Translations under genes and position numbers: made by a program | The notes under the pieces: model-generated | What the model saw: the letters and a program-made list of their open reading frames with translations, nothing else | The model's database searches: none | What the model was told of the DNA's origin: nothing | Part shown: positions 1 to 13,799 of the stretch, piece after piece | Layout: every line of letters starts with the position of its first letter | Numbering within the stretch: the first letter of the stretch is position 1 | Assembly: GCA_032433765.1 (NCBI GenBank) | Contig: JAVIAB010000101.1 | Coordinates: 57,759,592 to 57,823,591, forward strand | Reading direction: 5' to 3' | DNA: 64,000 nucleotides | From: Megaustenia siamemsis | Taxonomy: Eukaryota > Mollusca > Gastropoda > Stylommatophora > Ariophantidae

Positions 1-241
1 CTCTCTATCCCTAGTATTGTCAATCAGTTCTGTTATTGACTGTCTTCTGTTCCACATTTTTAGACTGTCCAATCTTCTCTCTCTCTCTCTATCCCTAGTA
101 TTGTCAATCAGTTCTGTTATTGACTGTCTTCTGTTCCACATTTTTTGAGTGTCCAATCTTCTCTCTCTCTCTCTCTCTATCCCTAGTATTGTCAATCAGT
201 TCTGTTATTGATTGTCTTCTGTTCCACATTTTTAGACTGTC

Positions 242-278
<37 letters not shown>

Positions 279-422
279 CTAGTATTGTCAACCAGTTTTG
301 TTATTGACTGTCTTATGTTCCACATGTTTAGACTGTCCAATCTTCTCTCTCTCTCTCTGTCCCTAGTATTGTCAATCAGTTCTGTTATTGATTGTCTTCT
401 GTTCCACATTTTTAGACTGTTA

Positions 423-458
<36 letters not shown>

Positions 459-951
459 CTAGTATTGTCAATCAGTTCTATTATTGACTGTCTTCTGTTC
501 CACATTTTTAGACTGTCCAATCTTCTCTCTCTCTCTCTCTATCTATCCCTAGTATTGTCAGTCAGTTCTATTATTGACTGTCTTCTGTTCCACATTTTTA
601 GACTGTCCAATTTTCTCTCTCTCTCTCTCTATCCCTAGTATTGTCAATCAGTTCTATTATTGACTGTCTTCTGTTCCACATTTTTAGACTGTCCAATCTT
701 CTCTCTCTCTCTATCCCTAGTATTGCCAATCAGTTCTATTATTGACTGTCTTCTGTTCCACATTTTTAGACTGTCCAATCTTCTCTCTCTCTCTCTCTCT
801 ATCCCTAGTATTGTCAATCAGTTCTATTATTGACTGTCTTCTGTTCCACATTTTTAGACTGTCCAATCTTCTCTCTCTCTCTCTCTCTATCCCTAGTATT
901 GTTAATCAGTTCTGTTATTGATTGTCTTCTGTTCCACATTTTTAGACTGTC

Positions 952-998
<47 letters not shown>

Positions 999-1313
999 CT
1001 AGTATTGTAAACCAGTTCTGTTATTGACTGTCTTATGTTCCACATGTTTAGACTGTCCAATCTTCTCTCTCTCTCTATCCCTAGTATTGTCAATCAGTTC
1101 TATTATTGACTGTCTTGTGTTCCACATTTTTAGACTGTCCAATCTTCTCTCTCTCTCTCTATCCCTAGTATTGTCAATCAGTTCTGTTTTTGACTGTCTT
1201 CTGTTCCACATTTTTAGACTGTCCAATCTTCTCTCTCTCTCTCTCTCTCTATCGCTTGTATTGTCAATCAGTTCTATTATTGATTGTCTTCTGTTCCACA
1301 TTTTTAGACTGTC

Positions 1314-1358
<45 letters not shown>

Positions 1359-2013
1359 CTAGTATTGTCAATCAGTTCTGTTATTGACTGTCTTCTATTC
1401 CACATTTTTAGACTGTCCAATCTTCTCTCTCTCTCTCTCTATCCCTAGTATTGTCAATCAGTTCTATTATTGACTGTCTTCTGTTCCACATTTTTAGACT
1501 GTCCAATCTTCTCTCTCTCTCTATCCCTAGTATTGTTAACCAGTTCTGTTATTGACTGTCTTATGTTCCATATTTTTAGACTGTCCAATCTACTCTCTCT
1601 CTCTCTCTATCCCTAGTATTGTCAATCAGTTCTATTATTGACTGTCTTCTGTTCCACATTTTTAGACTGTCCAATCTTCTCTCTCTCTCTCTATCCCTAG
1701 TATTGTCAATCAGTTCTATTATTGACTGTCTTCTGTTCCACATTTTTAGACTATCCAATCTTCTCTCTCTCTCTCTATCCCTAGTATTGTCAACCAGTTC
1801 TATTGTTGACTGTCTTCTGTTCCACATTTTTAGACTGTCCAATCTTCTCTCTCTCTCTCTCTCTCTATCACTAGTATTGTCAATCAGTTCTATTATTGAC
1901 TGTCTTCTGTTACACATTTTTAGACTGTCCAATCTACTCTCTCTCTCTCTATCCCTAGTATTGTCAATCAGTTCTGTTATTGACTGTCTTCTGTTCCACA
2001 TTTTTAGACTGTC

Positions 2014-2060
<47 letters not shown>

Positions 2061-2285
2061 CTAGTATTGTCAATCAGTTCTGTTATTGACTGTCTTCTGT
2101 TCCACATTTTTAGACTGTCCAATCTTCTCTCTCTCTCTATCCCTAGTATTGTCAATCAGTTCTATTATTGACTGTCTTCTGTTCCACATTTTTAGACTGT
2201 CCAATCTTCTCTCTCTCTCTCTATCCCTAGTATTGTCAATCAGTTCTATTATTGACTGTCTTCTGTTCCACATTTTTAGAGTGTC

Positions 2286-2326
<41 letters not shown>

Positions 2327-3749
2327 AGTATTGTCAATCAGTTCTATTATTGACTGTCTTCTGTTCCACATTTTTAGACTGTCCAATCTTCTCTCTCTCT
2401 CTATCCCTAGTATTGTCAACCAGTTCTGTTATTGACTGTCTTATGTTCCACATTTTTAGACTGTCCAATCTACTCTCTCTCTCTCTCTCTATCCCTAGTA
2501 TTGTCAATCAGTTCTATTATTGACTGTCTTCTGTTCCACATTTTTAGACTGTCCAATCTTCTCTCTCTCTCTCTATCCCTAGTATTGTCAATCAGTTCTT
2601 TTATTGACTGTCTTCTGTTCCACATTTTTAGACTATCCAATCTTCTTTCTCTCTCTCTATCCCTAGTATTGTCAACCAGTTCTATTGTTGACTGTCTTCT
2701 GTTCCACATTTTTAGACTGTCCAATCTTCTCTCTCTCTCTCTCTCTCTATCCCTAGTATTGTCAATCAGTTCTATTATTGACTGTCTTCTGTTACATATT
2801 TTTAGAATGTCCAATCTACTCTCTCTCTCTCTCTATCCCTAGTATTGTCAATCAGTTCTGTTATTGATTGTCTTCTGTTCCACATTTTTAGACTGTCCAA
2901 TCTTCTCTCTCTCTCTCTCTATCTATCCCTAGTATTGTCAGTCAGTTCTATTATTGACTGTCTTCTGTTCCACATTTTTAGAATGTCCAATCTTCTCTCT
3001 CTCTCTCTATCCCTAGTATTGTCAATCAGTTCTATTATTGACTGTCTTCTGTTCCACATTTTTAGAGTGTCCAATCTTCTCTCTCTCTCTCTCTCCCTAG
3101 TATTGTCAATCAGTTCTATTATTGACTGTCTTCTGTTCCACATTTTTAGACTGTCCAATCTTCTCTCTCTCTCTATATCCCTAGTATTGTCAATCAGTTC
3201 TATTATTGACTGTCTTCTGTTCCACATTTTTAGACTGTCCAATCTTCTCTCTCTCTCTATATCCCTAGTATTGTCAATCAGTTCTATTATTGACTGTCTT
3301 CTGTTCCACATTTTTAGACTGTCCAATCTACTCTCTCTCTCTCTCTATCCCTAGTATTGTCAATCAGTTCTATTATTGACTGTCTTCTGTTCCACATTTT
3401 TAGACTGTCCAATCTTCTCTCTCTCTCTATCCCTAGTATTGTCAATCAGTTCTATTATTGACTGTCTTTTGTTCCACATTTTTAGACTATCCAATCTTCT
3501 CTCTCTCTCTCTATCCCTAGTATTGTCAACCAGTTCTATTGTTGACTGTCTTCTGTTCCACATTTTTAGACTGTCCAATCTTCTCTCTCTCTCTCTCTCT
3601 CTATCACTAGTATTGTCAATCAGTTCTATTATTGACTGTCTTCTGTTACACATTTTTAGAATGTCCAATCTACTCTCTCTCTCTCTATCCCTAGTATTGT
3701 CAATCAGTTCTGTTATTGACTGTCTTCTGTTCCACATTTTTAGACTGTC

Positions 3750-3792
<43 letters not shown>

Positions 3793-4095
3793 CTAGTATT
3801 GTCAATCAGTTCTGTTATTGACTGTCTTCTGTTCCACATTTTTAGACTGTCCAATCTTCTCTCTCTATCCCTAGTATTGTCAATCAGTTCTATTATTGAC
3901 TGTCTTCTGTTCCACATTTTTAGACTGTCCAATCTTCTCTCTCTCTCTCTATCCCTAGTATTGTCAATCAGTTCTATTATTGACTGTCTTCTGTTCCACA
4001 TTTTTAGAATGTCCAATCTACTCTCTCTCTCTATCCCTAGTATTGTCAATCAGTTCTGTTATTGACTGTCTTCTGTTCCACATTTTTAGACTGTC

Positions 4096-4132
<37 letters not shown>

Positions 4133-4353
4133 CTAGTATTGTCAATCAGTTCTGTTATTGACTGTCTTCTGTTCCACATTTTTAGACTGTCCAATCTTCT
4201 CTCTCTATCCCTAGTATTGTCAATCAGTTCTATTATTGACTGTCTTCTGTTCCACATTTTTAGACTGTCCAATCTTCTCTCTCTCTCTCTATCCCTAGTA
4301 TTGTCAATCAGATCTATTATTGACTGTCTTCTGTTCCACATTTTTAGAGTGTC

Positions 4354-4404
<51 letters not shown>

Positions 4405-5489
4405 AGTATTGTCAATCAGTTCTATTATTGACTGTCTTCTGTTCCACATTTTTAGACTGTCCTATCTTCTCTCTCTCTCTCTATCCCTAGTTTTGTCAAC
4501 CAGTTCTGTTATTGACTGTCTTATGTTCCACATTTTAGACTGTCCAATCTACTCTCTCTCTCTCTCTCTATCCCTAGTATTGTCAATCAGTTCTATTATT
4601 GACTGTCTTCTGTTCCACATTTTTAGACTGTCCAATCTTCTCTCTCTCTCTCTATTCCCAGTATTGTCAATCAGTTCTATTATTGACTGTCTTCTGTTCC
4701 ACATTTTTAGACTATCCAATCTTCTCTCTCTCTCTCTATCCCTAGTATTGTCAACCAGTTCTATTGTTGACTGTCTTCTGTTCCACATTTTTAGACTGTC
4801 CAATCTTCTCTCTCTCTCTCTCTCTCTATCCCTAGTATTGTCAATCAGTTCTATTATTGACTGTCTTCTGTTACACATTTTTAGAATGTCCAATCTACTC
4901 TCTCTCTCTCTATCCCTAGTATTGTCAATCAGTTCTCTTATTGACTGTCTTCTGTTCCACATTTTTAGACTGTCCAATCTTCTCTCTCTCTCTCTCTCTA
5001 TCCCTAGTATTGTCAATCAGTTCTGTTATTGACTGTCTTCTGTTCCACATTTTTAGACTGTCCAATCTTCTCTCTCTCCCTATCCCTAGTATTGTCAATC
5101 AGTTCTGTTATTGATTGTCTTCTGTTCCACATTTTTAGACTGTCCAATCTTCTCTCTCTCTCTCTCTCTCTCTATCCCTAGTATTGTCAATCAGTTCTGT
5201 TATTGACTGTCTTCTGTTCCACTTTTTTAGACTGTCCAATCTTCTCTCTCTCTAATCCCGTGTATTGTCAATCAGTTCTGTTATTGATTGTCTTCTGTTC
5301 CACATTTTTAGACTGTCAAATCTTCTCTCTCTCTCTCTCTATACCTAGTATTGTCAACCTGTTCTGTTATTGACTGTCTTATGTTCCACATTTTTAGACT
5401 TTCCAATCTTCTCTCTCTCTCTCTCTATCCCTAGTTTTGTCAATCAGTTCTGTTATTGACTGTCTTCTGTTCCACATTTTTAGACTGTC

Positions 5490-5538
<49 letters not shown>

Positions 5539-5693
5539 CTGGTATTGTCAATCAGTTCTATTATTGACTGTCTTATGTTCCACATTTTTAGACTGTCCAA
5601 TCTTCTCTCTCTCTCTCTCTCTATCCCTAGTATTGTCAATCAGTTCTATTATTGACTGTCTTCTGTTCCACATTTTTAGACTGTCCAATCTTC

Positions 5694-5730
<37 letters not shown>

Positions 5731-5871
5731 CTAGTATTGTCAACCAGTTCTGTTATTGACTGTCTTATGTTCCACATGTTTAGACTGTCCAATCTTCTCT
5801 CTCTCTCTATCCCTAGTATTGTCAATCAGTTCTGTTATTGATTGTCTTCTGTTCCACATTTTTAGACTGTC

Positions 5872-5920
<49 letters not shown>

Positions 5921-7091
5921 CTAGTATTGTCAATCAGTTCTATTATTGACTGTCTTCTGTTCCACATTTTTAGACTGTCCAATCTTCTCTCTCTCTCTCT
6001 CTCTATCTATCCCTAGTATTGTCAATCAGTTCTATTATTGACTGTCTTCTGTTCCACATTTTTAGACTGTCCAATCTTCTCTCTCTCTCTCTATCCCTAG
6101 TATTGTCAATCAGTTCTATTATTGACTGTCTTCTGTTCCACATTTTTAGAGTGTCCAATCTTCTCTCTCTCTCTCTCCCTAGTATTGTCAATCAGTTCTA
6201 TTATTGACTGTCTTGTGTTCCACATTTTTAGACTGTCCAATCTTCTCTCTCTCTCTCTCTCTATCCCTAGTATTGTCAATCAGTTCTATTATTGACTGTC
6301 TTCTGTTCCACATTTTTAGACTGTCTAATCTTCTCTCTCTCTCTCTATCCCTAGTATTGTCAATCAGTTCTGTTATTGACTGTCTTCTGTTCCACATTTT
6401 TAGACTGTCCAATCTTCTCTCTCTCTCTCTCTCTATTCCTAGTATTGTCAATCAGTTCTATTATTGACTGTCTTCTGTTCCACATTTTTAGACTGTCCAA
6501 TCTTCTCTCTCTCTCTCTATCTATCCCTAGTATTGTCAATCAGTTCTATTATTGACTGTCTTCTGTTCCACATTTTTAGACTGTCCAATCTTCTCTCTCT
6601 CTCTCTATCCCTAGTATTGTCAATCAGTTCTATTATTGACTGTCTTCTGTTCCACATTTTTAGAGTGTCCAATCTTCTCTCTCTCTCTCTCTCCCTAGTA
6701 TTGTCAATCAGTTCTATTATTGACTGTCTTCTGTTCCACATTTTTAGACTGTCCAATCTTCTCTCTCTCTCTATCCCTAGTATTGTCAACCAGTTCTGTT
6801 ATTGACTGTCTTATGTTGCACATTTTTAGACTGTCCAGTCTTCTCTCTCTCTCTCTCTCTATCCCTAGTATTGTCAATCAGTTCTATTATTGACTGTCTT
6901 CTGTTCCACATTTTTAGACTGTCCAATCTTCTCTCTCTCTCTCTATCCCTAGTATTGTCAATCAGTTCTATTATTGACTGTCTTCTGTTCCACATTTTTA
7001 GACTATCCAATCTTCTCTCTCTCTCTCTATCCCTAGTATTGTCAACCAGTTCTATTGTTGACTGTCTTCTGTTCCACATTTTTAGACTGTC

Positions 7092-7132
<41 letters not shown>

Positions 7133-7195
7133 CTAGTATTGTCAATCAGTTCTGTTATTGACTGTCTTCTGTTCCACATTTTTAGACTGTCCAAT

Positions 7196-7248
<53 letters not shown>

Positions 7249-7707
7249 CTAGTATTGTCAATCAGTTCTGTTGTTGACTGTCTTCTGTTCCACATTTTTA
7301 GACTATCCAATCTTCTCTCTCTCTCTCTCTATCTTTAGTATTGTCAATCAGTTCTGTTATTGATTGTCTTCTGTTCCACATTTTTAGACTGTCCAATCTT
7401 CTCTCTCTCTCTCTCTATCCCTAGTATTGTCAACCAGTTCTGTTATTGATTGTCTTCTGTTCCACATTTTTAGACTGTCCAATCTTCTCTCTCTCTCTCT
7501 CTCTCTATCCCTAGTATTGTCAACCAGTTCTGTTATTGATTGTCTTCTGTTCCACATTTTTAGACTGTCCAATCTTCTCTCTCTCTCTCTCTCTCTATCC
7601 CTAGTATTGTCAACCAGTTCTGTTATTGACTGTCTTCTGTTCCACATTTTTAGACTGTCCAATCTTCTCTCTCTCTCTATCCCTAGTATTGTCAACTAGT
7701 TCTGTTA
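1..7707. repeat. Minisatellite T1: ~74-bp core plus variable (CT)n
   Basis: Roughly ninety head-to-tail units share a core running CTATCCCTAG, TATTGTCAATCAG, TTATTGACTGTC, TTCTGTTCCACA, TTTTTAGACTGTCC, AATCTTCT, then a CT run of about 4 to 20 dinucleotides. Unit length varies almost entirely through the CT run. Each core carries GTCAAT and ATTGAC as a 6-bp inverted repeat with a 10-base spacer. Open frames on both strands (Leu/Ser-rich on +, Arg/Glu-rich on -) come from the repeat and are not genes. Relative to the RIM transcript the array is purine-rich (GA) on the sense strand. The array begins before the window. Confidence 0.97.
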
Positions 7708-7805
7708 TTGACTGTCTCACACTAATTTAGCCTTTTTCTGCCTTTTATTTCTATGATTTCTAGATTTATGTTTCATAAAATATATTTTCCTTCCTTATGT
7801 CCTAT

Positions 7806-8184
7806 TGAGTCTGTAGAAATGTGGTTTTACAAAAGAATGTTGAGAATACCATGGAAGCTAAGACGAGTAATGAAAACGTTCTGAAAGAGGCCAAATCAAA
7901 AAGAGAAAATTTATGTATGTTATTAAAATATCCAATATTAGGAAGAGACAATCATCCTTTTTTGGCCATGTAATGAAAAGAGAACAACTGGGATATATTG
8001 TAACAACTGGGAAAAATTGAGGGATGAAGAGATAGAGGGAAGCAAAGAGAGAAAATACCAGACAGCTTAAGAGAATGGCTTGGCAGAAGGTCAACATCAG
8101 AAATGATAAATAACTGTCGAGATCAAAAGTTGTAGAGAGACATGATCACCTATGCCAGCAGGCCCAGTACTTGATGATGATGAT
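7806..8184 (+). mobile_element. LINE B fragment, 3' end, decayed
   Basis: The start reads SVEMWFYKRMLR in one frame. The sequence then continues through frameshifts into the same C-terminal stretch seen in the better LINE B copies (Phe-rich GHV-like core, then an R-D-M-I-TYASR end). It finishes in a TGATGATGATGAT tail at 8172-8184. It is 5'-truncated, has no complete domain, and is a dead retrotransposon relic in the RIM intron. Confidence 0.8.
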
Positions 8185-8479
8185 ATCCTATTTCTCAAAT
8201 TCTTATTTATATATCTTATTTCATGTCGCCAATACATTTTCATAAAGAGCACCTTATGAAATAAGGTAAAGCACCTCATGACATAAGGGATGTACGGTAT
8301 TAGATTTGTCACTACATTTATATCTTCTGGCCAAAAACAAAGACCATTCTGCAAGAAACTGTGAAAGGAGTAAAAAGAAAAAGGTAGGCAGTGAAAGAGA
8401 TTGAAGATAACATCAAAGAATGGAGAGACTTCAATTTTGCAAGATTCTCAAAGATTGACTGAAGATAGAAAGAAATGAA
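8185..8479. other. Unique intronic spacer
   Basis: About 295 bases of AT-rich sequence lie between the LINE B fragment and the 39-bp array. I see no repeat unit, exon with both splice sites, or recognisable element in it. Confidence 0.5.
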
Positions 8480-11400
8480 GAAGGTTAACTAAGTATGTCA
8501 GTGGTGCCCCAAAGACCCCCATGTTGACTAAGTTTCTCAGTGGTGCCCCAGAGACCCCCATGTTGACTATGTCTGTCAGTGGTGCTCCAAAAACCCCCAT
8601 GTTGACTAAGTCTGTCAGTGGTGCGCCGAAGAGCCCCATGTTGACTAAGTCTGTCAGTGGTGCCCCAAAGACCCCCATGTTGACTAAGTCTGTCAATGGT
8701 GCACCAAAGACCCAAATGTTAACTAAGTCTCTCAGTGGTGCCCCAAAGACCCAAATGTTAACTAAGTCTGTCAGTGGTGCGCCGAAGAGCCCATGTTGAC
8801 TAAGTCTGTCAGTGGTGCCCCAAAGACCCCCATGTTGACTAAGTCTGTCAATGGTGCACCAAAGACCCAAATGTTAACTAAGTCTCTCAGTGGTGCCCCA
8901 AAGACCCAAATGTTAACTAAGTCTGTCAGTGGTGCACAAAAGACCCCCCCACCCCACCCCCCACCCCAGGTTGACTAAGTCTGTCAGTCGTGCCCCAAAG
9001 ACTCCCATGTTAACTAAGTCTGTCAGTGGTGCCTCAAAGACCCCCATGTTAACTAAGCCTGTCACTGGTGCTCAAAGACCCCCATCTTGACTACTTCTGT
9101 CAGTGGTGCCTCAAAGACCCCCATGTTAACTAAGCCTGTCAGTGGTGCCTCAAAGACCCCCATCTTGACTACTTCTGTCAGTGGTGCCTCAAAGACCCCC
9201 ATGTTAACTAAGCCTGTCAGTGGTGCCTCAAAGACCCCCATGTTAACTAAGTCTGTCAGTGGTGCCTCAAAGACCCCCATGTTAACTAAGTCTGTCAGTG
9301 GTGCCTCAAAGACCCCCATGTTAACTAAGTCTGTCAGTGGTGCCTCAAAGACCCCCATGTTAACTAAGTCTGTCAGTGGTGCCTCAAAGACTCCCATGTT
9401 AACTAAGTCTGTCAGTGGTGCCTCAAAGACCCCCATGTTAACTAAGCCTGTCACTGGTGCTCAAAGACCCCCATCTTGACTACTTCTGTCAGTGGTGCCT
9501 CAAAGACCCCATGTTAACTAAGCCTGTCAGTGGTGCCTCAAAGACCCCCATCTTGACTACTTCTGTCAGTGGTGCCTCAAAGACCCCCATGTTAACTAAG
9601 CCTGTCAGTGGTGCCTCAAAGACCCCCATGTTAACTAAGCCTGTCAGTGGTGCCTCAAAGACCCCCATGTTAACTAAGTCTGTCAGTGGTGCCTCAAAGA
9701 CCCCCATGTTAACTAAGCCTGTCACTGGTGCTCAAAGACCCCCATCTTGACTACTTCTGTCAGTGGTGCCTCAAAGACCCCCATGTTAACTAAGCCTGTC
9801 AGTGGTGCCTCAAAGACCCCCATCTGACTACTTCTGTCAGTGGTGCCTCAAAGACCCCCATGTTAACTAAGTCTGTCAGTGGTGCCTCAAAGACCCCCAT
9901 GTTAACTAAGTCTGTTACTGGTGCTCAAAGACCCCCATGTTAACTAAGTCTGCCACTGGTGCTCGAAGACCCCTATCTTAACTAAGTCTGTTACTGGTGC
10001 TCAAAGACCCCCATCTTGACTACGTCTGTCAGTGGTGCCTCAAAGACCCCAAGGTTAACTAAGTCTGTCACTGGTGCTCAAAGATCCCCATGTTGACTAA
10101 ATCTGTCAGTGGTGCCCCAAAGACCCCCCAGGTTGACTAAGTCTGTCAGTGGTGCCTCAAAGACCCCCCACCCCAGGTTGACTAAGTCTGTCAGTGGTGC
10201 CTCAAAGACCCCCCACCCAGGTTGACTAAGTCTGTCAGTGGTGCCCCAAAGACCCCCCAGGTTGACTAAGTCTGTCAGTGGTGCCTCAAAGACCCCCCAC
10301 CCCAGGTTGACTAAGTCTGTCAGTGGTGCCTCAAAGACCCCCCAGGTTGACTAAGTCTGTCAGTGGTGCCTCAAAGACCCCCCAGGTTGACTAAGTCTGT
10401 CAGTGGTGCCTCAAAGACCCCCCACCCCAGGTTGACTAAGTCTGTCAGTGGTGCCTCAAAGACCCCCAGGTTGACTAAGTCTGTCAGTGGTGCCTCAAAG
10501 ACCCCCCAGGTTGACTAAGTCTGTCAGTGGTGCCCCAAAGACCCCCCAGGTTGACTAAGTCTGTCAGTGGTGCCTCAAAGACCCCCCACCCCAGGTTGAC
10601 TAAGTCTGTCAGTGGTGCCTCAAAGACCCCCCACCCCAGGTTGACTAAGTCTGTCAGTCGTGCCCCAAAGACTCCCATGTTAACTAAGCCTGTCACTGGT
10701 GCTCAAAGACCCCTATCTTAACTAAGTCTGTTACTGGTGCTCAAAGACCCCCATCTTAACTAAGTCTGTTACTGGTGCTCAAAGACCCCTATCTTAACTA
10801 AGTCTGTTACTGGTGCTCAAAGACCCCCATCTTGACTACGTCTGTCAGTGGTGCCTCAAAGACCCCAAGGTTAACTAAGTCTGTCACTGGTGCTCAAAGA
10901 TCCCCATGTTGACTAAATCTGTCAGTGGTGCCCCAAAGACCCCCCAGGTTGACTAAGTCTGTCAGTGGTGCCTCAAAGACCCCCCACCCCCAGGTTGACT
11001 AAGTCTGTCAGTGGTGCCTCAAAGACCCCCGAGGTTGACTAAGTCTGTCAGTGGTGCCTCAAAGACCCCCCAGGTTGACTAAGTCTGTCAGTGGTGCCTC
11101 AAAGACCCCCCAGGTTGACTAAGTCTGTCAGTGGTGCCCCAAAGACCCCGAGGTTGACTAAATCTGTCAGTGGTGCCTCAAAGACCCCCATGTTAACCAA
11201 GTCTGTCAGTGGTATCCCAAAGCCCCCCATGTTGACAAAGTCTGTCAGTGGTGCCCCAAAGACCCCCATGTTGACAAAGTTTGTCAGTGGTGCCCCAAAG
11301 ACCCCCATGTTGACAAAGTCTGTCAGTGGTGCCCCAAAGACCCCCATGTTGACAAAGTCTGTCAGTGGTGCCCCAAAGACCCCCATGTTAACTAAGCCTG

Positions 11401-11969
11401 TCAGTGGTGCCCCAAAGACCCCCAGGTTAACTAAGTCTGTCAGTGGTGCTCAAAGACCCCCATGTTAACTAAGTCTGTCAGTGGTGCCCCAAAGACCCCC
11501 ATGTTAACTAAGTCTGTCAGTGGTGCCCCAAAGACCCCCATGTTAACTAAGTCTGTCAGTGGTGCCCCAAAGACCCCCATGTTAACTAAGTCTGTCAGTG
11601 GTGCCCCAAAGACCCCCATGTTAACTAAGTCTGTCAGTGGTGCCCCAAAGACCCCCATGTTAACTAAGTCTGTCAGTGGTGCCCCAAAGACCCCCATGTT
11701 AACTAAGTCTGTCAGTGGTGCCCCAAAGACCCCCAGGTTAACTAAGTCTGTCAGTGGTGCTCAAAGACCCCCATGTTAACTAAGTCTGTCAGTGGTGCCC
11801 CAAAGACCCCCATGTTAACTAAGTCTGTCAGTGGTGCCCCAAAGACCCCCAGGTTAACTAAGTCTGTCAGTGGTGCTCAAAGACCCCCATGTTAACTAAG
11901 TCTGTCAGTGGTGCCCCAAAGACCCCATGTTAACTAAGTCTGTCAGTGGTGCCCCAAAGACCCCCAGGG
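8480..11969. repeat. Minisatellite T2: 39-bp unit
   Basis: About ninety copies of a 39-bp unit contain TTGACTAAGTCTGTCAGTGG followed by TGCC(C/T)CAAAGACCCCCA. Because 39 is 13 codons, long frames appear on both strands (MLTKSVSGAPKTP on +, MGVFGAPLTDLVN on -). Unit variants occur in blocks: GCCCC versus GCCTC, GTTAAC versus GTTGAC, and a CCCCCACCCC-expanded form around 8940-8970 and 10160-10650. No initiation context, signal or codon bias supports translation. Confidence 0.97.
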
Positions 11970-12002
11970 ATGAAGAAGAAGTTGTCCCTATCATGTGCAA
12001 CT

Positions 12003-13790
12003 GAGACTGGTACTAAATTTGGGAACAAAGAACTGGTGCCATACTTGTGAACAAGGACTGGTGCTAGACTTGTGGACAAGAACTGGTGCTAGATTTGTGG
12101 ACAAGAACAGGTGCTAGATTTGTGGACAAGAACAGGTGCTAGATTTGTGGACAAAGACTGGTGCTAGATTTGTGGACAAGAACTGGTGCTAGATTTGTGG
12201 ACAAGAACTGGTGCTAGATTTGTGGACAAGAACTGGTGCTAGATTTGTGAACAAAGACTGGTGCTAGATTTGGGAACAAAGAACTGGTGCTAGATTTGTG
12301 AACAAGGACTGGTGCTATTCTTGTGAACAAGGACTGGTGCTAGATTTGTGGACAAAGACTGGTGCTAGATTTGTGGACAAGAACTGGTGCTAGATTTGTG
12401 GACAAGAACAGGTGCTAGATTTGTGAACAAGAACTGGTGATAGATTTGTGGACAAGAACTGGTGCTAGATTTGTGAACAAAGACTGGTGCTAGATTTGTG
12501 GACAAGAACTGGTGCTAGATTTGTGGACAAGAACTGGTGCTAGATTTGTGGACAAGAACTGGTGCTAGATTTGTGAACAAAGACTGGTGCTAAATTTGGG
12601 AACAAAGAACTGGTGCTAGATTTGTGAACAAGGACTGGTGCTATTCTTGTGAACAAGGACTGGTGCTAGATTTGTGGACAAAGACTGGTGCTAGATTTGT
12701 GGACAAGAACGGGTGCTAGATTTGTGAACAAGAACTGGTGCTAGATTTGTGGACAAGAACTGGTGCTAGATTTGTGGACAAAGACTGGTGCTAGATTTGT
12801 GGACAAGAACTGGTGCTAGATTTGTGGACAAGAACTGGTGCTAGATTTGTGGACAAGAACTGGTGCTAGATTTGTGGACAAGAACTGGTGCTAGATTTGT
12901 GGACAAGAACTGGTGCTAGATTTGTGAACAAAGACTGGTGCTAAATTTGGGAACAAAGAACTGGTGCTAGATTTTTGAACAAGGACTGGTGCTATTCTTG
13001 TGAACAAGGACTGGTGCTAGATTTGTGGACAAGAACTGGTGCTAGATTTGTGGACAAGAACTGGTGCTAGATTTGTGAACAAAGACTGGTGCTAAATTTG
13101 TGGACAAGAATGGGTGCTAGATTTGTGAACAAAGACTGGTGCTAGATTTGTGGACAAAGACTGGTGCTAGATTTGTGGACAAAGACTGGTGCTAGATTTG
13201 TGGACAAAGACTGGTGCTAGATTTGTGGACAAAGACTGGTGCTAGATTTGTGGACAAAGACTGGTGCTAGATTTGTGGACAAAGACTGGTGCTAGATTTG
13301 TGGACAAAGACTGGTGCTAGATTTGTGGACAAAGACTGGTGCTAGATTTGTGGACAAACACTGGTGTTAGATTTGTGGACAAAGACTGGTGCTAGATTTG
13401 TGGACAAACACTGGTGTTAGATTTGTGGACAAAGACTGGTGCTAGATTTGTGGACAAGAACTGGTGCTAGATTTGTGGACAAGAACGGGTGCTAGATTTG
13501 TGGACAAAGACTGGTGCTAGATTTGTGGACAAGAACGGGTGCTAGATTTGTGGTCAAGAACTGGTGCTAGATTTGTGAACAAGAACTGGTGCTAGATTTG
13601 TGGACAAGAACGGGTGCTAGATTTGTGGACAAAGACTGGTGCTAGATTTGTGTACAAAGACGGGTGATAGATTTGTGGACAAGAACGGGTGCTAGATTTG
13701 TGGACAAACAGTGGTGTTAGATTTGTGAACAAAGACGGGTGCTTGATTTGTGGACAAATCTGTAAATAGATTTGTCAAAAAAGAACTATT
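12003..13790. repeat. Minisatellite T3: 25-bp unit
   Basis: About seventy units contain GGTGCTAGATTTGTGGACAA followed by GAACT or AGACT. Variants include GTGAACAA and GGGAACAAAGAA. A recurring composite block (AAATTTGGG, then GAACAAGG, then TATTCTTGTG) appears near 12260, 12590 and 12940, so multi-unit blocks have been copied. It grades into T4 at about 13750-13800. Confidence 0.96.
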
Positions 13791-13799
13791 ACTATTTTG

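Noticed and set aside
104..7699. Many Arg/Glu-rich (minus) and Leu/Ser-rich (plus) open frames
   Set aside because: They follow the CT-minisatellite units on both strands at once, change frame with CT-run length, and have no start context or domain.
8448..11779. Repeat proteins of MLTKSVSGAPKTP or MGVFGAPLTDLVN type
   Set aside because: The 39-bp unit is a multiple of three, so frames stay open on both strands. There is no sign of selection or expression.
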